DNA from: Rhizobium sp. RM
GTDB lineage: Bacteria > Pseudomonadota > Alphaproteobacteria > Rhizobiales > Rhizobiaceae
Length of the DNA: 64,000 nucleotides
Direction of reading: 5' to 3'
NCBI RefSeq assembly: GCF_013390595.1
Contig: NZ_JACAWV010000003.1
Location: 310,001-374,000, forward strand
Shown here: one piece after another, positions 53,691-63,400 of the stretch
How positions within the stretch are numbered: position 1 is the first letter of the stretch
Layout of the letters: each line of letters begins with the position of its first letter
Notes under the pieces: model-generated
Seen by the model: only the letters and a program-made list of their open reading frames with translations
What the model was told of the DNA's origin: nothing
Database searches by the model: none
Position numbers and translations under genes: made by a program

Positions 53691-54617
53691 ATGGTTCTTC
53701 CGCCGCGTAGATTTTTGCCGTCATTGTCTCTTCTCGCGGCGTTCGAGGCTGCCTCGCGTATCGGCAGCGTATCGGCGGCGGCCCGGGAATTGGGGCTGAC
53801 ACAAGGAGCGGTCAGTCGACAAATTCTCGCGCTTGAGGAGCAGCTTGGCGTGGCGCTTTTTTTACGCGAACGCCAGACGATCCGGCTTACCCGCGCGGGG
53901 GAGGGTTATGCACGCGAAATTCGCGAGGCTTTGCGCCGCATTTCCACCGCCTCGCTCAATCTGCGCGCCAATCCCGACGGTGGCACGCTCAATCTCGCAG
54001 TTCTGCCGAGTTTCGGGACACGCTGGCTAGTACCGCGCCTCCCCGATTTCATTGCGGCCTGTCCGGGAATATCGGTCAATCTCCTGACGCGCTCGTCTGT
54101 GTTCGACTTCAGGACCGAAACCGTCGATGCGGCCATTCATTTCGGTCTGCCGCATTGGCCGGGAGCGGAACTCGTTTTCCTGATGCATGAAAGCGTGGTG
54201 CCGGTCTGTAGCCCTGACTTCAAGGAACGACATGGTCTTTCTGATCCGGCTCATTTGCTGAATGTGCCGCTGTTGCACATGACGACCCGTCCCGATGCCT
54301 GGGAAAAGTGGTTCCGAAGCCATGATGTGGGTTTCGACAATCTGCATGGCATGCTGTTTGACCAGTTTACGACGATTGCCGAGGCGGCGTCTTTCGGTGT
54401 TGGAGTGGCACTCATTCCCTCCTTCATGATCGAAGATGAGATACAAACCGGCAAACTGGTCAAAGCAGTTTCAGGAACGCTTGAAAGTGAAGAGGCCTAT
54501 TATCTGGCCTGCATGTCGGACAGGGCAGGTTATTTGCCGCTTGAAAGTTTTAGGAACTGGATCGTCGGGCAGGCAAAAAAGGGCGATATTCAATTGCGTG
54601 GCGCGTCGCGCGGCTGA
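53691..54617 (+). CDS. LysR family transcriptional regulator (GcvA-like)
   Basis: A 308-residue regulator. The winged helix is at residues ~8-66 (LSLLAAFEAASRIGSVSAAARELGLTQGAVSRQI). The effector domain from ~93 includes GTLNLAVLPSFGTRWLVPRLPDF and IHFGLPHWPGAELVFL, typical of the GcvA/AmpR subgroup. It is divergent from the FAD oxidase gene and is its likely controller. Confidence 0.92.
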   Translation: MVLPPRRFLPSLSLLAAFEAASRIGSVSAAARELGLTQGAVSRQILALEEQLGVALFLRERQTIRLTRAGEGYAREIREALRRISTASLNLRANPDGGTLNLAVLPSFGTRWLVPRLPDFIAACPGISVNLLTRSSVFDFRTETVDAAIHFGLPHWPGAELVFLMHESVVPVCSPDFKERHGLSDPAHLLNVPLLHMTTRPDAWEKWFRSHDVGFDNLHGMLFDQFTTIAEAASFGVGVALIPSFMIEDEIQTGKLVKAVSGTLESEEAYYLACMSDRAGYLPLESFRNWIVGQAKKGDIQLRGASRG

Positions 54618-54766
54618 CGTAGCTCTACGTAACATGGTCAAAATGGTCGCACACTTTTTTACGGCGGGCTCGGAACGGTCTTGCAAGACGAATGCGGGTG
54701 CGCCAATAGTGCGGCATGCCCACGGGGCAAAGCCATTTATTGCGAATCCAACCACGGGAGACGTCC

Positions 54767-55003
54767 GTGAAGCCAATCTTTGTTCAGCTTCAATGTGAAC
54801 CCGGCAAGACCTACGATGTCGCCGACGCCATCTACAAGACCGAACTCGTTTCCGAACTGTATTCGACGAGCGGCGAATATGATCTGCTGCTGAAAATCTA
54901 TCTGGGGCCGGAAGAAGATATCGGCAAGTTCATCAACCAGAACATCGTCAACATTCCCGGCATCGTGCGGTCTTTGACCACCTTGACGTTCACTGCGTTC
55001 TGA
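54767..55003 (+). CDS. Stand-alone Lrp/AsnC ligand-binding (RAM) domain protein
   Basis: A 78-residue protein with only the effector-binding half of Lrp/AsnC regulators: MKPIFVQLQCEPGKTYDVAD, then TSGEYDLLLKIYL and IPGIVRSLTTLTFTAF. No helix-turn-helix is present. Such proteins assemble into rings and may bind amino acids or modulate Lrp. The start is GTG at 54767 with GGGAG upstream; an in-frame ATG 17 codons earlier has no good ribosome-binding site. It is followed by a clear terminator. Confidence 0.88.
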   Translation: MKPIFVQLQCEPGKTYDVADAIYKTELVSELYSTSGEYDLLLKIYLGPEEDIGKFINQNIVNIPGIVRSLTTLTFTAF

Positions 55004-55024
55004 AGCCGAAACGCGTTACAACAA

Positions 55025-55062
55025 AAAAGCGCGCCGTCGATATCAGTATCGGGCGCGCTTTT
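55025..55062 (+). terminator. Rho-independent terminator after the Lrp-domain gene
   Basis: AAAAGCGCGCC (55025-55035) pairs with GGCGCGCTTTT (55052-55062) around a 16-base loop and is followed by TGTTTTTCT. It ends the transcript of the Lrp-like gene. Confidence 0.9.
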
Positions 55063-55104
55063 GTTTTTCTGATCGGTTTTTAAACTGTCGGAAAATGCAT
55101 TCCA

Positions 55105-55296
55105 TCAAGCGACAGCGGCGAAGTTCCGCTCGCGCACGAGATTGCGGATTGCAATGCGTACGTCGTCGGCGCTGTCAAATTTCTGTTCGTCCAGATCATG
55201 GACGTGAAACTTGACTGCGATGAACTTCAACCGGTCATTGTCCGGAATAACGATGCCGACGGGTTCGCCAGCGAATTCAATAACTTGCTTCTGCAT
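55105..55296 (-). CDS. Small conserved-looking hypothetical protein
   Basis: A 63-residue protein of unknown function: MQKQVIEFAGEPVGIVIPDND, then LKFIAVKFHVHDLDEQKF and a basic C-terminus (RNLVRERNFAAVA). The composition is protein-like and the ribosome-binding site GCGGGAGTG is strong, eight bases before the ATG. The IVIPDNDRLKFIAVKFHVHDLD pattern, with a buried beta strand followed by an acidic loop, suggests a small soluble fold. No neighbour gives its role. Confidence 0.6.
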   Translation of the reverse strand: MQKQVIEFAGEPVGIVIPDNDRLKFIAVKFHVHDLDEQKFDSADDVRIAIRNLVRERNFAAVA

Positions 55297-55369
55297 AATA
55301 CACTCCCGCTGTGGCTATATCTCACAGCATGTTGTCGAACTGAATTTTCAGATGATTGAGACGGTTAAG

Positions 55370-55462
55370 TCACATTCGACAGCAGCGGGAACATGTGGAT
55401 TTAAATCCACCATCCCGGGATTCAAGACCAAGGATTGCGACGATGCGCGGATATTTCGACAT
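55370..55462 (-). CDS. Possible 30-residue small protein
   Basis: An ATG at 55462 follows CAGGGAGTGTGTC, nearly identical to the leader of the upstream-like gene at 55296 (CAGCGGGAGTGTATT). The frame codes 30 residues beginning MSKYPRIVAILGLESRDGGF and rich in Cys and Arg at its end. A second frame overlapping it also looks protein-like. It may be a short gene, a leader or the remnant of a decayed copy of its neighbour. Confidence 0.3.
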   Translation of the reverse strand: MSKYPRIVAILGLESRDGGFKSTCSRCCRM

Positions 55463-55644
55463 GACACACTCCCTGTGTTGGTGTTGACCCGGAATATCAG
55501 GAGACTCGTTCTCCAGTTCAAACGACAGATAGTCCGGATCGGCGTTAAAATCAATACCGATTGTTATAGGTAGAATATTTTTCTGTATGATGACAGGAGA
55601 TGGGCGGAAATGTGAAATTTTTGTTTCTGAAAACGTCAGGTTTC

Positions 55645-55670
55645 AAAAGCCCGGAAATGCGGGCTTTTGA
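55645..55670 (-). terminator. Rho-independent terminator of epmB
   Basis: CAAAAGCCCG (55645-55654) pairs with CGGGCTTTTG (55661-55670) around a six-base loop, immediately downstream of the epmB stop on the minus strand. Confidence 0.8.
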
Positions 55671-55678
55671 TTGGCTTT

Positions 55679-56743
55679 TTAATTGCCGTTCCCGTCCATG
55701 GGTGGGTAGATATGATCGTTTCCGTTGAAATCATAGACTGAGTAACAACCTTCTGGTGTTTTTTTCGCCGCATTCTCGCCGATAACGGCTTTGCCATATC
55801 CGCCGGGAATATCGAGAACATAGGTCGGCTGGCACAGACCAGAGATTCGCCCGCGCAGCGCCGAAACGATTCGCTGCCCGTCTTCTATGCTCAGCCGGAA
55901 ATGGCTGGTGCCGGGCGCAAGATCCGGATGATGCAGGTAATAAGGTTTGATACGGGTTTCGACGAAGGCACGCATAAGGTCCACAAGAACCGCTGGGTCA
56001 TCATTGATGCCCCGCAGCAATACCGTCTGGCTGATCATGACAATTCCAGCATCCACCAAACGGGCGCAGGCTTCCCTTGCCACATCTGTGAGCTCACGCG
56101 CATGGTTTGCATGAAGTGCAACATAGGTCGTCTTGCCGCTCGCCTTCAGCGCATCGATCAGTGCGCTGTCAATACGGGCCGGATCAACAACCGGCACCCG
56201 CGTATGGAAACGGACGATTTTGACATGCGGAATGTCGCGCAGTCGCTGCATCAGACCGCAAAGTCTGCGTGGCGATAGCACGAGCGGATCGCCACCCGTC
56301 AGAATTACTTCCCATATTTCCGGGCGAGATCTGATGTAGTCGAATGCTGCATCCAGTTCGTCCGGGCTCATCGTACCACTTCCTTGCGGGCCGACCGTTT
56401 CACGGCGGAAGCAGAAACGACAATAGACGGGGCAGACATGCACGGCCTTCAGCAACACCCTGTCCGGATATCGGTGGACGATGCCGTGGACGGGACTATG
56501 CGGCTTGTCGCCGATCGGGTCGTCACGTTCTTCTGGAAACTGTAGAAGCTCGGCTTCGGTCGGAACAAACTGCAATGCAATCGGGTCGGCCGGATCAGCC
56601 GGATCGACCAACGCGGCAATCGAGGGCGTGATTGCCACGGCATAACGTTGTGCCACTGCTCGCAGGCCATCAAGCGCACTGGCGTCTATCAGACCTGCAT
56701 CAAACAGCGCTTCGGGTGTCTTGATGGTTTCGGCTGCTGTCAT
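55679..56743 (-). CDS. epmB: EF-P-specific lysine 2,3-aminomutase EpmB
   Basis: A 354-residue radical-SAM enzyme converting lysine to beta-lysine for elongation factor P. The iron-sulfur motif C-x3-C-x2-C is at Cys104, Cys108 and Cys111 (CPVYCRFC). ILTGGDPLVLSPRRL and VRFHTRVPVVDPARI are typical of lysine 2,3-aminomutases. The length fits EpmB (342 in E. coli) rather than the ~415-residue catabolic KamA. The ATG at 56743 overlaps the epmA stop as ATGA. Clustering with epmA and efp makes the assignment firm. Confidence 0.93.
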   Translation of the reverse strand: MTAAETIKTPEALFDAGLIDASALDGLRAVAQRYAVAITPSIAALVDPADPADPIALQFVPTEAELLQFPEERDDPIGDKPHSPVHGIVHRYPDRVLLKAVHVCPVYCRFCFRRETVGPQGSGTMSPDELDAAFDYIRSRPEIWEVILTGGDPLVLSPRRLCGLMQRLRDIPHVKIVRFHTRVPVVDPARIDSALIDALKASGKTTYVALHANHARELTDVAREACARLVDAGIVMISQTVLLRGINDDPAVLVDLMRAFVETRIKPYYLHHPDLAPGTSHFRLSIEDGQRIVSALRGRISGLCQPTYVLDIPGGYGKAVIGENAAKKTPEGCYSVYDFNGNDHIYPPMDGNGN

Positions 56744-57804
56744 TGCCCATATTCCGCAACGGGTGCCCACATAACGAGATCGATGCGCGGCGCGCCGGTT
56801 GCCAGCATGACAAGCCGGTCGAAACCAAGTGCTATTCCACTTGCTGCCGGCATGATGTCCAACGCAGCAAGAAAATCCTCGTCGAGCGGATAGATCTCTC
56901 CATAGACGCGCTGCTTTTCTAGCATTTCAGCTTCAAAGCGTCGCCGTTGTTCTGTCGCGTCGGTCAATTCGCCAAAGGCATTAGCGAGTTCCACGCCGCA
57001 GGCATAAAGCTCGAAGCGTTCTGCAACACGTGCATCTGCCGGCGATTTTCGAGCGAGGGCGGCTTCACTTGTCGGATACTCATCAAGAATGGTGGCTCGT
57101 CCGAAACCGAGTTCAGGCTCCACCCGTTCGACGATGACACGGCTGAACATGTCCGCCCATGTGTCGTCGTCGGCAACACGGATGCCTGCGTTGATGAGGT
57201 TCGCGGCGAGGTGCCTGGCGTCGGTTTCACCATTCCGGCTGATCGTTGCGAGAAGATCGATACCCGCATATCGCTCAAACGCTTCCGCGACGCTCAAGCG
57301 TTCAGGCGCCAGAAACGGATCGACGCTGCGGCCACGATAGCTAAAGGTTCTGGTTTTCGCCGTTTCGGCCGCAAGTGCCAGAAGTTCGGCACTGTCATTC
57401 ATCAGCGTTTCATATGTCTCGCCGGAACGGTACCATTCAAGCATCGTAAATTCAGGATGATGCAGGGGGCCGCGCTCACGGTTTCTGTAAACATGGGCGA
57501 AACAGGAGATGCGTTTTTCACCCGCTGCAAGCAATTTCTTGCAGGCGAATTCGGGCGAGGTGTGAAGGTAAAGTGCGGCCCTGTCGCCACTTGTGGTGAT
57601 GCCCTGTGTCGTGAAAGCGTGTAGATGAGCCTCGTTTCCGGGCGAGATCTGCAGGGTCGCAGTATCGACTTCGAGAAAATCCTTGCGGGCGAAATAACCG
57701 CGGAAGGCAGACTGGATCGCATTTCGTCCGATCAGAAAAGCGCGACGGTCTGCATGAACATCAGGCCTCCACCAGGACGATACTTTCTGTTTGCTTGAAT
57801 CCAT
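56740..57804 (-). CDS. epmA: Elongation factor P lysyltransferase EpmA (PoxA/GenX)
   Basis: A 354-residue protein like the catalytic core of class II lysyl-tRNA synthetase without the anticodon domain; it ligates (beta-)lysine to EF-P. Motif 2 is YRNRERGPLHHPEFTMLEWY, and motif 3 is ASGIALGFDRLVMLATGA. FLEVDTATLQISPGNEAHLHAF is the characteristic N-terminal region. It diverges from efp, 252 bp away, and is coupled to epmB. It is slightly longer than E. coli EpmA (325). Confidence 0.94.
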   Translation of the reverse strand: MDSSKQKVSSWWRPDVHADRRAFLIGRNAIQSAFRGYFARKDFLEVDTATLQISPGNEAHLHAFTTQGITTSGDRAALYLHTSPEFACKKLLAAGEKRISCFAHVYRNRERGPLHHPEFTMLEWYRSGETYETLMNDSAELLALAAETAKTRTFSYRGRSVDPFLAPERLSVAEAFERYAGIDLLATISRNGETDARHLAANLINAGIRVADDDTWADMFSRVIVERVEPELGFGRATILDEYPTSEAALARKSPADARVAERFELYACGVELANAFGELTDATEQRRRFEAEMLEKQRVYGEIYPLDEDFLAALDIMPAASGIALGFDRLVMLATGAPRIDLVMWAPVAEYGQ

Positions 57805-58056
57805 TTTCCTGTCTTCTTTTCCGTCGTTGCGGCGGCGGCATTGCAGAGATTTTTCTCCGCTACATGTGCGATCATACCATTTAAAGCAGTTCTGGACCGA
57901 AAAGCGCTAGGCACTCTTCCCGGAATTGCTGTAGAAGGCTGGCAATTCGCACGGATTTAAGGTAGTTGCGCCCCAGAAAAAAGACAAAACGTCTACCGGG
58001 TCGGTGCAGCCGCGCAGTCCTTTACGACGCATTTCATCGAGTTACAAGGAACTCAT

Positions 58057-58626
58057 ATGGTCAAGGTTATCGCCTCATCCGTCCGCAAGGGCAATGTTCT
58101 CGACGTCGACGGCAAGCTGTACGTCGTCCTCACTGCCCAGAACTTTCACCCTGGCAAGGGTACCCCGGTTACGCAGGTCGACATGCGCCGCATCGTCGAT
58201 GGCGTGAAGGTTTCCGAGCGCTGGCGCACCACCGAACAAGTCGAGCGCGCGTTTGTTGAAGACCTGAATTTCCAGTTCCTTTATGAAGACGGCGAAGGCT
58301 TCCACTTCATGAACCCTGAGAGCTACGATCAGGTCGTTGTCGATGTTGATACGATGGGTGACCAGAAGGCTTACCTCCAGGAAGGCATGACCTGCGTTCT
58401 TTCCATCCACGAAGGCGTTCCGCTTTCTGTAGAACTGCCGCGCCATGTCACGCTGGAAATCTCTGAGACCGAACCGGTCGTCAAGGGCCAGACCGCGTCG
58501 TCGTCCTACAAGCCGGCAATTCTCTCCAACGGTATTCGCACCATGGTTCCGCCGCACATCGATGCCGGTATTCGTGTTGTGATCGCGACGGAAGACAACT
58601 CCTACGTTGAGCGCGCCAAGAACTGA
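58057..58626 (+). CDS. efp: Elongation factor P
   Basis: A 189-residue translation factor that relieves ribosomes stalled at polyproline. The modified loop reads FHPGKGTPV with Lys34 at its tip, the residue lysylated by EpmA with beta-lysine made by Epm[29 protein letters not shown] and [16 protein letters not shown] are the second domain, and the C-terminal OB fold ends [16 protein letters not shown]-like. Both modification genes lie divergently upstream. A terminator follows at 58706. Confidence 0.97.
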   Translation: MVKVIASSVRKGNVLDVDGKLYVVLTAQNFHPGKGTPVTQVDMRRIVDGVKVSERWRTTEQVERAFVEDLNFQFLYEDGEGFHFMNPESYDQVVVDVDTMGDQKAYLQEGMTCVLSIHEGVPLSVELPRHVTLEISETEPVVKGQTASSSYKPAILSNGIRTMVPPHIDAGIRVVIATEDNSYVERAKN

Positions 58627-58705
58627 TCACTGGATGTGTGCTCGCGGGCGCATTCGGAGCGTTTCAGCTATTTGAGGTGATGCGCCGATCCAGATCCGAA
58701 AATGC

Positions 58706-58733
58706 AAAAAGCACCGGGAAACCGGTGCTTTTT
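58706..58733 (+). terminator. Rho-independent terminator of efp
   Basis: AAAAAGCACCGG (58706-58717) pairs with CCGGTGCTTTTT (58722-58733) around a GAAA tetraloop, followed by T-rich sequence. Confidence 0.92.
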
Positions 58734-58766
58734 TATTGCCTGATTTGACGGATGTGTTGGCATAAA

Positions 58767-58794
58767 AAAACCCGCGCAAAGCGCGGGCTTTTTT
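58767..58794. terminator. Terminator between efp and the efflux operon
   Basis: CCCGCGC (58771-58777) pairs with GCGCGGG (58781-58787), flanked by a run of A on the left and T on the right, so it can work in both directions. It is 19 bp from the stop of the outer-membrane efflux gene on the minus strand. Confidence 0.85.
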
Positions 58795-58812
58795 GTTGTT
58801 GCGAAAGGCTTG

Positions 58813-60252
58813 TTACATGCCCTTTGCGACAGTCTGTGTTTCCGTGACCTTCTTCGGTGCGGTCTGGCCATAGGCATAACCGCCACCGAGAGCGACGCTC
58901 AGAGAAACATAGTCCTGGGCGGTCTGTTGTACGGCCTGAGCAAGGCTTGCCTGAGCGGTGGAAACCTGACGCTGCGCATCGAGAACGTCGAGCAGCGAGG
59001 ACGCACCGTCACGATAGCTCGCGGTCGAGAGCTGCAGGGCTTCCTGATAGGAGGCAACCGTCTTGCGCAACGCATCGGCAGTCCGCTGATCGCGATTGAT
59101 GGCGGCCAGCGCGTTTTCAACTTCTTCCACAGCGTTCAGAACCGTCGCCTTCCAGACGAGATACTGTTCGCGAGCCTGCGAGTTCGTCAGATCGATGTTG
59201 GCGCGGATGGTGCCGCCATCCAGAATCGGCAGGACGATGCTCGGACCAAACGACCAGCTATTTGCCGATCCGCGGCTGCCGCCGCTGATGAAGTTGTAGC
59301 TTGGCGTGATGGAGCCGCCGAGCTCGATGCTCGGATAAAGTCGCGATTCGGCAACACCGATGCTCGCAACGGCCGCGGCCAGTTCGCGTTCGGCCGCACG
59401 GATGTCCGGACGATTGCGAATGAGATCTGCCGGAATGCCGGTGCGCGGGACGCTGCGGGCAACTGGCTGGCGAGAACCCTTCTGAAGCTCCGTCAGAAGC
59501 GACGAAGCCGGCATGCCGAGCAGGGTGGCGATGCGGTGAGCCGAGCGACGGAAATTCGTCTCAAGACCCGGAATTTCCGACAATGTCGAATTCACCAGGC
59601 CCTCGGACTGCACAACGTCGAGGCGCGATGCAGCACCTGCTTCGAGCTGCAGCTTGGTCAGGTCGAGCGTTTCGCGGCGAGAACCGAGGTTCTGTTTGGC
59701 GATCGCGATACGCTCCTGGTAGTAGCGAGCGTCGATATAGGCGGCTGCCACTGCGGAAATCAGCGTCAGACGCTGGGTGTCGACGTTGGAATACGCCGCG
59801 TCGAGCGAGGCATTGGCGCTTTCCTTGGCACGACGATACTGACCGAACAGGTCAAGCAGCCAGGAAACGCTCAGGCCACCGGACGAGGCGTTCGTGACGG
59901 GAACGTCGCGATAGCTGCCCTTGGTCTGGCTTGTGGTGTGCTGGCCACTTGCCGTGAGGCTTGGAAGCGAACCGGCGCCGGCTGCGACAACGTTGGCCTC
60001 AGCCTGATTGATGCGCTCGAGGGCCTGCAGGACCGTGAGGTTCTGCGCAAGACCGGTCGAGACATAGCCGTTCAGGCGGCTATCGTTGAAGGCCGTCCAC
60101 CAGGCAACACTGCTGATGTCACCGTTACTGGTTTTTCCACCTTCTGCATATTTTCCGGGAAGCTGAATTTCCGGGGTCTTGTGATCTGGTCCGACAACGC
60201 AGCCAGACAGCAAAAGCATTGTCAGGGGAATGGTAGCACGAATAGACAGCAT
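58813..60252 (-). CDS. Outer-membrane efflux lipoprotein (NodT/OprM family)
   Basis: A 479-residue TolC-like outer-membrane channel of an RND efflux system. The N-terminus has a lipoprotein signal with lipobox LLSGC (Cys18). VGPDHKTPEIQLPGKY, WWTAFNDSRLNGYV and SLDAAYSNVDTQRLTLISAVAAAYIDARY are typical NodT/OprM features; the two repeats each form two strands and long helices. The ATG at 60252 with GGGAA upstream begins the signal; the frame opens 23 codons earlier. It is downstream of the RND pump in the same orientation. Confidence 0.92.
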   Translation of the reverse strand: MLSIRATIPLTMLLLSGCVVGPDHKTPEIQLPGKYAEGGKTSNGDISSVAWWTAFNDSRLNGYVSTGLAQNLTVLQALERINQAEANVVAAGAGSLPSLTASGQHTTSQTKGSYRDVPVTNASSGGLSVSWLLDLFGQYRRAKESANASLDAAYSNVDTQRLTLISAVAAAYIDARYYQERIAIAKQNLGSRRETLDLTKLQLEAGAASRLDVVQSEGLVNSTLSEIPGLETNFRRSAHRIATLLGMPASSLLTELQKGSRQPVARSVPRTGIPADLIRNRPDIRAAERELAAAVASIGVAESRLYPSIELGGSITPSYNFISGGSRGSANSWSFGPSIVLPILDGGTIRANIDLTNSQAREQYLVWKATVLNAVEEVENALAAINRDQRTADALRKTVASYQEALQLSTASYRDGASSLLDVLDAQRQVSTAQASLAQAVQQTAQDYVSLSVALGGGYAYGQTAPKKVTETQTVAKGM

Positions 60253-60402
60253 ATATTTTTCCCAATTCTCCGGTTGGCTTACCGAATGCAGCGTCATGAC
60301 GAAGCGAACAAAGCCGCTCATGTGCCGTAGAAACGAGCATCTGCCAAATCAGCAACATTTCTAGCAGCGTATTTACAATTGGCACAGCCCATTTTTGTTT
60401 TG

Positions 60403-63400
60403 TTAACGCCTAGAAAGGCGGCGAATGACCACGAAAAACGACGGAACGAAGAAAATTCCGAGGAGTGTTGCAGAAAGCATACCACCCAGCACCCCGATAC
60501 CGATCGCATTTTGGGCCGACGATCCTGCTCCGGTTGCGATTGCAAGAGGAACAACACCGAGGATAAAGGCCAGCGAGGTCATGATGATTGGGCGCAGACG
60601 AAGCTTCGCAGCTTCCAGCGTCGCATCCACCAGACTAAGCCCGTGTTCTTGCCTCTCCTTCGCAAACTCGACGATCAGAATGGCGTTCTTGGCAGCGAGA
60701 CCGATGGTCGTCAAAAGACCAACCTTGAAATAAACGTCGTTCGATTGATCGAAGAGCAGCGCAGCACCCAATGCGCCCAGCACGCCGACCGGCACGGCCA
60801 TGATGACCGAGAACGGGATCGACCAGCTTTCGTAAAGGGCGGCAAGGCAGAGGAAGACGATCAGGACCGAAAGCGCATAGAGCATCGGTGCCTGTGAGCC
60901 GGACAAACGTTCCTGATAGGAAATGCCCTGCCACGCGACGGTGTAACCACCTGGCATGCTTGCCGTCAGACGCTCCATCTCGTTCATCGCGTCACCAGAC
61001 GCAACGCCCGGTCCGGCGGTTCCTTCAAGCGAAATGGCGCCCGTGCCGTTGAACCGCGCAAGCGTCGGCGGTGCATTGATCCAGGTGACTTCGCTGAAGG
61101 ACGAGAACGGTACCATTTCACCATTCGTGTTGCGGGCATACCAGTATTTCAGGTCATCTGGTTGCATGCGATAGGGGGCATCACCCTGCACGTAGACCGG
61201 CTTCAACTCACCGTTCAGCGTGAAGTCGTTGACATCGCGTCCGGCAAAGATCGTCGACAGCATGAGATTCACCGAGGCAAGATCGACGCTCATGGCCCCC
61301 ATCTTTTCCTGATCGAGAATGATCTTCATCTGCGATTCGTTGTCACGGCTGTTGCTTCGCAGCGAACTGATGTTGGGGTTGCCGTTGGTGAGCTGGATCA
61401 GTTCCTTCGATGCTGCTGTCAGGGCGTCAGTACCGTTACGGCCGCTGTCGACAAGGTACATCGAGAAGCCGCTGGACGTTCCCATGCCCTGAATTGCTGG
61501 CGGCAGAAGCGGGAATACCTGCGCATCGCGGAAACCGAAGAATGTTCCCATTGCGCGCTGGACAATCGCTGCTGCGTGCTGATCCGGTGCCGTGCGCTCG
61601 GAAAAGTCCTTGAGCTTGGTGAACACCATAGCGTTGTTCTGGCCGGAGCCGGTGAAGCTGAAGCCAAGCACGCCGAATACGGATTCAACGTTGTTGCCTT
61701 CCTTTTCACGGAAATAGGCTTCGACCTGTTTGACCACTTCGTTGGTCCGCTCGATGTTCGAGCCGGTTGGCGTTTGTACGATGGTCAGCAAAACGCCCTG
61801 GTCTTCCTGCGGCAGGAACGAGCTTGGCAGTTTCGTGAAGAACCATGCGCAACCGCCAATGATGGCGACGAAAAGCACCATGACACGCAGCGGACGCTTC
61901 AGAAGATAACCAATGGTCGAAACGTAACCGTCAGTGGTTTTCCCGAAGCCGCGGTTAAACCACGCGCCAGGTCCACGCTGCTTCTTGTGATGGTCAATCG
62001 GCTTCAGCATGGTGGCGCAAAGCGCTGGCGTCAGTACGATAGCGACAACGGCCGAAAGCAACATTGCCGATACGATCGTCACGGAGAACTGGCGGTAGAT
62101 AATGCCGGTGGACCCGCCGAAGAAGGCCATCGGAATGAACACGGCAGTCAAGACGAGGGCGATACCGACGATTGCGCCGGTAATTTCACCCATCGACTTT
62201 TCCGTTGCTTCGACAGGCGAAAGGCCCTCTTCCGACATGATACGTTCGACGTTTTCAACGACGACGATGGCGTCATCGACGAGAAGACCGATCGCCAGCA
62301 CCATGGCAAACATGGTGAGCGTGTTGATCGAATAGCCCGTGAGCGCAAGAATGCCGAAGGTTCCAAGCAGAACGACGGGAACCGCGATCATCGGGATGAA
62401 TGTTGCCCTGAGATTCTGCAGGAACACCAGAAGCACGACGAAGACGAGAATGATCGCCTCGATCAGGGTGTGAACCACCTTCTCGATCGACAATTTGACG
62501 AAGGGCGTCGTGTCGTAGGGATATTCGATCGAAACGCCTTCCGGCAGAGAGCCTTCAACCCTCGTCAATGCATCCTTCACGCGGGCCGCCGTGTCGAGGG
62601 CGTTTGCGCCTGTTGCCAGATTGACCGCGAAACCTGCTGCCGGGCGGCTGTTGGAGCGGGAATCGCCGCCGTAGCTTTCCTGGCCGATTTCGATGCGTGC
62701 GACGTCGCTCAAACGAACGGTCGCCCCGTCCTTCTCGACTTTGAGGATGACGGATTCGAAATCCGCAACCGTCGTGAGCTGGCTCTGCGCCGTCACCGTC
62801 ACGTTGAGCTGCTGACCCTTTACGGCCGGCAGCGCTCCGAGCGAGCCGACCGAGACCTGCGTGTTCTGGCTTTCGATTGCGCTCGTTACATCTGCGGTGG
62901 TGAGTTGATATTTGTTGAGTTTGAATGGGTCCAGCCAGATGCGCATCGCATATTCGGAACCGAACACGTTGATGCTGCCGACGCCTTCAAGACGCTTGAT
63001 CTGATCTTCGATGCGGGTGGAAAAGACGTCGCCGAGGTCAGCGGAGTTGCGCTTCCCATCTGTTGAAATCAATGCGCCGACCATCAGGATGCTCGATGTC
63101 GAGCGACTGACCTGGATACCCTGCTGCTGCACGGTATCCGGCAGTTGCGACTGGACCAGCTGCAGTTTGTTCTGCACCTGAACCTGGGCAATATCCGGCA
63201 GAATGCTGTTGCCGAACGTCAGTGTGACTTCGGAGCTGCCGGTCGAGGATGACGAGGTCATATAGGTGAGATCATCAAGACCGGTCATGCCGTCTTCGAT
63301 GATTGTCGTCACCGATTTCTCGACTGTCTCCGCACTTGCACCGTTATATGTAGCGCTGATGCGCACCGTCGTCGGCGCAATGTCCGGATACTGCGATATG

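Noticed and set aside
58810-60330. Open frame antisense to the outer-membrane efflux gene
   Set aside because: Covers the real gene almost exactly and lacks any fold or start signal.
61162-63066. Open frame of ~630 codons antisense to the RND pump
   Set aside because: Low-complexity Asp/His/Arg-rich translation with no motif; a shadow of the pump gene.
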